Below are positions 58,722-64,000 of a stretch of DNA of 64,000 nucleotides, piece after piece (the first letter of the stretch is position 1; each line of letters opens with the position of its first letter). This DNA is from Ceratothoa steindachneri (taxonomy: Eukaryota; Arthropoda; Malacostraca; Isopoda; Cymothoidae): assembly GCA_963969495.1 (NCBI GenBank), contig OZ018317.1:224856099-224920098 (forward strand), read 5' to 3'. A program made the translations under genes and the position numbers. The notes under the pieces are model-generated. The model was not told the DNA's origin and did not search any database. It saw only the letters and a list, made by a program, of their open reading frames with translations.

Positions 58722-59402
58722 TAAAGGAATTATTAGAAATAACTTTGATAAAAAAATTAAATCTACTTAGGTTACAACCGAACTAAATGAAAATATCTTA
58801 TTCAAACCTTCAAAAAATCTCGTTCTTAAAATAAAGGGTTATGGATAAGCCCGAAAAAAGTAATATTTTCTATAATTCACCAAATGCGTTAAGAAAAAAT
58901 ACAGTGTACGTCTTCAAAATAAATATGCCCAATTTGAAATAATTCATATACAAGTAAATATCCAAAATATTGCAAAAGAATAAGACATTAAAGTGAAAAT
59001 AACACAGAAATCTCCTATAGTTGATCGTAGAAACCTCTCTCCCAGGAGCTCTCATCTCTGTAAACCAAGCGAGGGCCAATCGCTCCGAACCAAACGCCTC
59101 TCAAGGTCGAAGACACAATTCAAGGATATGCCATGATGACGTCATGGGTGGAAGGCGGAAGCATCCTGACCTCACTTTCCTACCGTCTCTCTTTGGCTTC
59201 CTCCTCAGCCGAAGCCACGAGGCCATTTCTCCTTGGCCATTAACCTTCCTCTCTCGTGTAATGAACTCGAAAAAATGGACTGGAACCGGCAAAAATGGAA
59301 TGGAGTGAAATGATCGATTAAAATTTGGGATATCGTTCATCTTCGTATTCAATGTGAAGGGTTAGGGTGAGGTAGACTGTGACTCAGTAGTTAGAAAGGT
59401 TA
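58721..59402. other. Unassigned sequence
   Basis: Short frames on both strands around 59,021-59,350 show no domain. The region next to 59,400 may be the displaced end of LINE B3. Confidence 0.4.
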
Positions 59403-59404
59403 TA

Positions 59405-59851
59405 CAGGGATGGCCAAAAGTCACCCACCCGACAGTAAATAAAAATCCCATAAACACTTAATATTAAATTTTATTTATTCAGTCCAGTTATTAATGTTTA
59501 ATAATTGAAGGATGTGAGTCGAAATCACCGTTAATTTCAACATTTGTTTTTATTAGCCAAGTCCTTTTACGAAATATATATTTTTTGGTTTTATTTGCAG
59601 GTTTTTTAAGCTCATAATTATGAACAAACTGACTGCAACAGAAAATCTTTGTTATTGAAAAATGCTACAAATATGGTAATGCACAAAGAATCCGCGAAGA
59701 ATGGATAGACGTTCAAGAAGGACCAATTTGAACAATTTTGATGATTTTCCATATTTAGATGCCTTTATAAAATTCATTTAGTTTTTAAACATAAATAAAT
59801 CTTGGAAATAAATGGTTTTGATTTACTGCCGGATGACTTTTGGCCTACTTG
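59405..59851. mobile_element. Internally deleted Tc1/mariner element (447 bp)
   Basis: Terminal inverted repeats of about 40 bp: CAGGGATGGCCAAAAGTCA...CAGTAAATAAAA at the left; the reverse complement of the right end reads CAAGTAGGCCAAAAGTCATCC..CAGTAAATCAAAA. TA flanks both ends (59,403-59,404 and 59,852-59,853). Inside, a plus-strand remnant EKCYKYGNAQRIREEW (about 59,657-59,705) resembles the N-terminal helix-turn-helix of a mariner-type transposase; the rest of the gene is missing. Such deletion derivatives can be mobilised by a transposase supplied from elsewhere. Confidence 0.85.
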
Positions 59852-60049
59852 TATGGGGGAGAAAATATAAAAAAAGTAGATTTGCTAAGGGATACAAGGT
59901 GCTTGTGATCAGGTCAATCGCTGTCAGTATATGTAGATATTATTTTTATTATAACTTTGTTGTATTGTTGTTGAGTTTGAGATAGTGTTTAAGCCTTATT
60001 TTTCATCCTTTTATTGATTTACTTGTATTTGTTTTTATTTTGTTGCTTT

Positions 60050-60628
60050 ATAGTTTTTCCGTGTGTTTTTATTTTCGGTAGGTTTGTTTATATGAGGTTT
60101 GGTTTATTTTTTCACATTCAGGTTCTAGATGGTAATCATGGGTTTAATTTCACCCTTCGCGTGTCTTCATGGGGTTCGTATTCCTCTTTGGTCGTTAGTT
60201 TGTTGTTGTTTCTGCAGTTGGTTCTTTGCACTTCATCGCGGCGCGCAAAGAATTGCCTCTCTCCTACCTTTTCTGGGAGATTTACGGGGCTCTGGAATCT
60301 TACATACCATCTTAATCTTCTATTATTGTTGATATTTTTTTTAATATCTTTATCTAATTCTTCTAATATGTTTCTTTCATTTTTATTGCGTTTTTCTATT
60401 ACTTTATTTAAGGGTCTCATCTCCGCCGTCATGTGCAGTTCTCATTTTTTCTTTATCTTCTGCATGTGACTGTAATTAGGAATACACAATTATTCTGCAC
60501 TTTCTGTAGTATGTAGTGTATTCTATGTTATTGAGGCACTAAAGAGTAAGGGGGTGGGGTGAAGCAATTGCTTCAACTTTAGCAATGCACAATTTTTTTC
60601 AACTTAATTTCCTTGAGGGTCGTGAATG
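60050..60628 (-). pseudogene. ORF2 remnant of B3, C-terminal part beyond the mariner
   Basis: TLKEIKLKKIVHC (about 60,600) matches NLRKSNKKKIYNAL of B1. The frame 60,432-60,136 reads RPLNKVIEKRNKN..LEELDKDIKKNINNNRRLRWYVRFQSPVN, the counterpart of INKVIEERTRK..LELSDEITQMINQNRRADCRARFPSSAN. The open frame on the opposite strand here (60,014-60,469) is only its shadow. Confidence 0.75.
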
Positions 60629-60630
60629 TA

Positions 60631-61837
60631 GAGGATAGGGTGATTAATTTATCGTTATTGGTGGCTGTTAATTTCGTGCTTGCTTGTTGTGTGGCGTCTG
60701 TTTTGTCTTCTTCCTATCATAGGACGCATTACCATGGTTAAATTAAATCATCTTTGAAAAGGGCAAAGCAGTCCTGCTTGGGATTCACACGGGGAGTTCC
60801 AATGGCAAGATTTTCGAGTCCTTGGATGTCAATCTGAGGACTGTGCAGAGGATAAGGAAACAGTTACATGAATCTGGCTGTGAGTATGAGGGTACGGAGT
60901 CTCGTAAACCTCACTCTAAGCGTTGTTCCGATACAAAAATAACCCACGAATTTGTCACTGAAATCCAAGCCATCATTGACAACGATCCTGACAAGTGACT
61001 GAGGTCTATAGCCAGGGACATCCGCTACTGATCATACAGGATGAAAAAGGCTCAGACTCTGTTGCAAAAGATGGCGGACAAACATAAAAACGTGCTTCGA
61101 ATCTAGTGAACCAACTGAAACATCTCCTCAAGCTCGACATGCTTTGGTTCTTCTCAGACGAGAATAATTTCGGCCAGGACCAGGTGGTCAAATTTTAAAA
61201 CAACTGTTCGTTTGCTTTGTTCCCCAAAGATGTACCGAAAGTCATGAAGCCCAAGCTCTCGATTTACATCATGGTGTTTAAGGTCGTTCAAAGCAAAGGA
61301 GACGTTATATCCCTGTTTATCGTCCATGAGGGATTAAGCCTTAATAGAGACGGCTAAACCAAGTATCTGTATGAGTTGGTGTTGCTTTGGATCAGGCGGT
61401 GGGCGCTGGAAGGTCGCACGTGTGCCAAACAAGTAATTGGACCCAATCTTGGCTGGCAGATAACTTCTTTGACCACATAACTCCGAACATCTGATCTGCT
61501 AACTCTTCAGACTCAAACTCCTTATACTATTATGAGTGGCGCATGGTTGAGAGAGAGGGACTAACAAGTCCCCGGGCACAAGGAAAGTGCAGCTTAGGAC
61601 CAGGATCACCACAATTTTTACCCAGTTAAACATTGAGACACTTGAGAAGTCATGCAACAAGATCCGACGCCACCTAGTTACCGTGGTTGAAACCGATGAC
61701 GATTTAATTAACTAAAATGAATAGTACAATCCGTCAACTATTTAACAAGTAACTTTAGTAAATATATCTCTATAAATGAACTTTCAGTGTTATTTTGTAA
61801 TATTGAAGTTAGGCGACCAATTACCCACCGCACCTTG
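60631..61837 (+). mobile_element. Mori-like mariner inserted in LINE B3
   Basis: 1,207 bp, flanked by TA on both sides (60,629-60,630 and 61,838-61,839). The ends are imperfect inverted repeats: GAGGATAGGGTGATTAATTTATCG at the left; the reverse complement of the right end reads CAAGGTGCGGTGGGTAATTGGTCG. Length and target fit a mariner. Confidence 0.8.
60740..61715 (+). pseudogene. Mori-like mariner transposase remnant
   Basis: Landmarks on the plus strand: VSTKT-like helix-turn-helix debris near 60,800-60,870 (SLDVNLRTVQRIRKQLHESG), LRSIARDI near 61,000, FSDENNFGQDQVVKF (61,150-61,195; S-D-E is the first catalytic Asp block), FPKDVPKVMKPKLSIYIMVFKVVQSKGDVI (61,220-61,310), and a C-terminal CNKIRRHLVTVVET segment near 61,650-61,695. 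The SDEKNF..DQ and VMVFGVVSSEGDVM style is that of the mori lineage. Several stops (for example at 60,997 and 61,197) inactivate it, and the second catalytic motif is unreadable. Confidence 0.75.
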
Positions 61838-61839
61838 TA

Positions 61840-63190
61840 TAAACAATTCTGGCGGTCACTGAGGCGCTTTATATCAGAGACGCGTTCGAAATAATCTTGA
61901 TCCTGAGCACATTGCATCTTAGGATGTAGAGATAGCGTCTATCCCCCTCCCTTACACATAATAACAACTTCCTTCCGAGAGGTACTATCTTGAAATTGTT
62001 ATGGTTAGTTCTTATTTTCCAGTTGGAATCGTAGTTGTTTAATCTTTCTATCTTCGCGGTAATCATACGAGTTTGCATGAGTGCGTTACGAAATGGGCAC
62101 TATGATGTGACTGAGGTCATCCGCCAATTGAAGTTCAAGTAAGTGGGGTTGCCCGGGGGCTGGGATGTTTGTGGTGTACACAGAATACAGATTTGGGCTC
62201 AGGCATCCTCTTGGGGAGCCCTGCCCTCGGGTCTAATGTATAGCCGTTCAGTTCCCCGATACCTATGTACGCAGTTCTCTCCATGACGTAATCATAGAGA
62301 GTTCTCTTTAAGTTTTTAATTAGTCCCAGCTGAAGGATATTAAACCCCATCCCCTTTTGCCACACCTTGCCATATGCTTTTGACATATCGCGACATACAA
62401 TGTCCACATAACTTCCTTCTCATTTGGGTCCATCAATCTTTTTGGTTATCACATTGATTGTCATCTCTTTTTCATATTTTTCTAAAGCCAAATTGATGCG
62501 GATTGTATAGGTATTTCTGTTTTAGGTGGTCGACGAGTCTCTCGTTCAATATTTTCTTGGCTTATGACCAAATTTCAGTAGTGAAATAGGGCGGTAGACC
62601 TTCCTCGTCGGCGGCTTTCCAGCTTTAGCTAGGAAATTTAAGGATCGGGGATGTATCTTGCATTGATGCAAGTTTTCTATATTGTTCTCATCCCTTTATT
62701 GGTGCTCGATGAAGCTTTATCTTTATTCAACTTTGTTAGTTCCGATTGTCCTGATGCTTTCTGTCGAAATGAGCGGAGCGTGCCTAGTAGTTCTCCTGAT
62801 GTTATTTCGGCGTCTCCATTATGCCATCTGTTTCTTCCAACCTCCATCTGATAGTGTGGATGTGTCCTATGTATATATGTATTGAGCTCATTATTATTTT
62901 TTGTTCGAACTCTATAATGTAATCTTCGTTCTTTTCTTCCGTGTTACTGAAAATATTTTTCCAGTACTCTGACGGTTTTTTTCGATATCGTCCTTTTTTA
63001 TTTCTCTATCCACTGATTCTATTTCCATTCTTTTCCTCTTGGTTGGTATTCCTCTTAGTCTTCTTATTTTTTGCCAAAATTCCATGAAGAGACATCTTGA
63101 TCGAAAGATTTTCGATTGCCTCGTCCCACCTTCTAAGAATTTTGTTCCAGGATTAAATGTCATTTAGTCATTTATTTTATTTGCTTCACT
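61840..63190 (-). pseudogene. ORF2 remnant of B3, RT part
   Basis: Minus-strand frames give IKMSLHGILAKNKKTKR and TEEKNEDYIIEFEQ near 63,100-62,910, HQFGFRKI near 62,490, MDIVCRDMSKAYGKVWQKGMGFNILQLGLIKN (62,407-62,315), LYDYVMERTAYIGIGEL, and, replacing PQGG, LPKRMPEP near 62,210. The segment ends with VGDRRYLYILRCNVLRIKIISNA (about 61,950-61,890), which corresponds to VGDTRCPYTNKCNVLRMKITST of B2. Numerous frameshifts make it inactive. Confidence 0.75.
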
Positions 63191-63516
63191 AGACGCTGTC
63201 TATTTATATGATATAGTTCCTTCAATTCACGATACTAGTTTCTCATATAGTCAGTCCATCTCTAAGTCGAGATGGACTTGTACACGGAATCGGGGTGTAC
63301 ACATTTCTTATATCGGCTGAATAATGTTATTTAAGTAGTTGAGCGCCTTATTAATTTCCTCAAAGACTGCCTCTTCCAAGGTCGGAGGTTGAGGTTCGCA
63401 TAAAAAAAAACGCCCCAATTTTAACTTAAAGATCAGTTCTACTTTGGAAAAATTGACATTTACAAAATTAAGTTTTTTATTTAATTAAAAAAAATTACAT
63501 ATTTAATTAAAATAAT

Positions 63517-63520
<4 letters not shown>
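63191..63520. other. Unassigned AT-rich sequence
   Basis: A short palindrome TCCATCTC..GAGATGGA lies near 63,257-63,270. Nothing else seen. Confidence 0.4.
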
Positions 63521-63574
<54 letters not shown>

Positions 63575-63575
63575 C
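63520..63575. repeat. (TA)n microsatellite, interrupted
   Basis: About 26 TA units with one TTTA interruption near 63,560. Confidence 0.95.
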
Positions 63576-63779
63576 TTGATTTATAATCTATACATATCAT
63601 AAGTTTTCTTTAATAATAATCTATCTACATACACTAGATTATTTATAGGGCTTGTATACCATCTTTATCATTTATCATTTATCGGATAAGAGATAAAGGA
63701 AGAGGTTAAATTACAAGCCAAAATGTGATACATTAATTTTTTAGAAATAAAAAGCCAAATTTCAAACCCCTAAAATCTA

Positions 63780-64000
63780 TGAATGCAAGAAAAGAGGTGA
63801 AAATACAAGCCCTAAAAGGAACGATTGTACAAAAAGTAAATATACAAGCATTAGAAGGAACTATTTCACATATAGTCGAAATTACAAGTAATGAATGTAA
63901 GAATTCTGCAGAGAGATGTGAAATCACAGATCAAAATTAGAAAAGTTATACTGAAAGAGTTCAATTTACAGCTCCTAAAAGGACTCATTTTTCAGGGAGA
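63780..64000. repeat. Degenerate 39-bp tandem repeat
   Basis: GTGAAAATACAAGCCCTAAAAGG (63,797) recurs as GTAAATATACAAGCATTAGAAGG (63,836), and a weaker relative ACAGCTCCTAAAAGG sits near 63,970. The best-supported period is 39 bp; the array runs off the end of the window. No gene inferred. Confidence 0.5.

Larger units (their letters stand above)
59854..63190 (-). mobile_element. Family B LINE, copy B3, decayed and split by a mariner
   Basis: RT remnant 63,190-61,840 and C-terminal/3' remnant 60,628-59,860 on the minus strand, interrupted by a mori-like mariner at 60,631-61,837. The 3' untranslated part near 59,910-59,870 (GATTGACCTGATCACAAGC) matches B1/B2. The small deleted Tc1/mariner lies directly at its distal end. 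B3 lacks the stop and the G run shared by B1 and B2, so it branches outside that pair. Confidence 0.75.

Noticed and set aside
60014..60469. 151-codon plus-strand frame rich in Phe and Leu, membrane-like
   Set aside because: It is antisense to the C-terminal ORF2 remnant of LINE B3, which explains the sequence better.

Overview
This is a eukaryotic, repeat-saturated stretch with no recognisable host gene. Long (TA)n arrays, arrays built on a degenerate AACCT/TTAGG theme (the arthropod telomere motif), Tc1/mariner elements, Penelope-like elements, CR1-clade LINEs and zinc-knuckle LINEs of the Jockey/I type together point to an arthropod. A crustacean is my best guess from element style; this is inference, not a species call.

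Left part (1-22 kb): the 5' leader of a minus-strand LINE (1-358); a fold-back between two (TA)n arrays; an old minus-strand CR1-like LINE whose two halves (1.6-2.3 and 6.2-6.8 kb) are separated by a 3.9 kb insertion carrying a 0.77 kb direct repeat; a badly decayed zinc-knuckle LINE (11.7-15.3 kb); a 187-bp-arm palindrome (17.4-17.9 kb); a dead mariner with both inverted repeats and TA target sites (18,078-19,323); and an AACCT-rich satellite with 63-bp and 51-bp sub-arrays (20.3-21.9 kb).

Middle (22-36 kb): a Penelope-like retroelement (RT plus GIY-YIG remnants, 23.2-24.7 kb) and several pieces of Penelope-type terminal repeat. Two of these pieces fold on paper into complete hammerhead ribozymes (22,654-22,696 plus strand; 26,393-26,436 minus strand). 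Two inverted, mutually permuted copies of a tRNA-derived SINE lie between. Then come a 5.4 kb minus-strand zinc-knuckle LINE (called family C here, 26.5-31.9 kb), a second Penelope GIY-YIG remnant (32.4-32.9 kb), a minus-strand LINE (family B, copy B1, 33.1-35.4 kb) and a 5'-truncated family C copy bounded by a 12-bp target duplication.

Right part (36-64 kb): two head-to-tail family A LINEs, one lacking its whole reverse-transcriptase core (A1) and one fused to a family B 3' end (A2/B2); a CR1 element with an esterase-bearing ORF1 inserted inside a mariner (47.1-52.1 kb); a second AACCT array; an open but 5'-truncated CR1 LINE sitting in a (CTT)n microsatellite (56.4-58.7 kb); a 447-bp internally deleted Tc1/mariner; and another family B LINE (B3) split by a mori-like mariner (60,631-61,837).

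The coding parts do not form a pathway; the window is a layered record of insertion, truncation and nesting. Family names A, B and C are local labels. All similarity judgements were made by eye and by remembered family motifs, without database searches.
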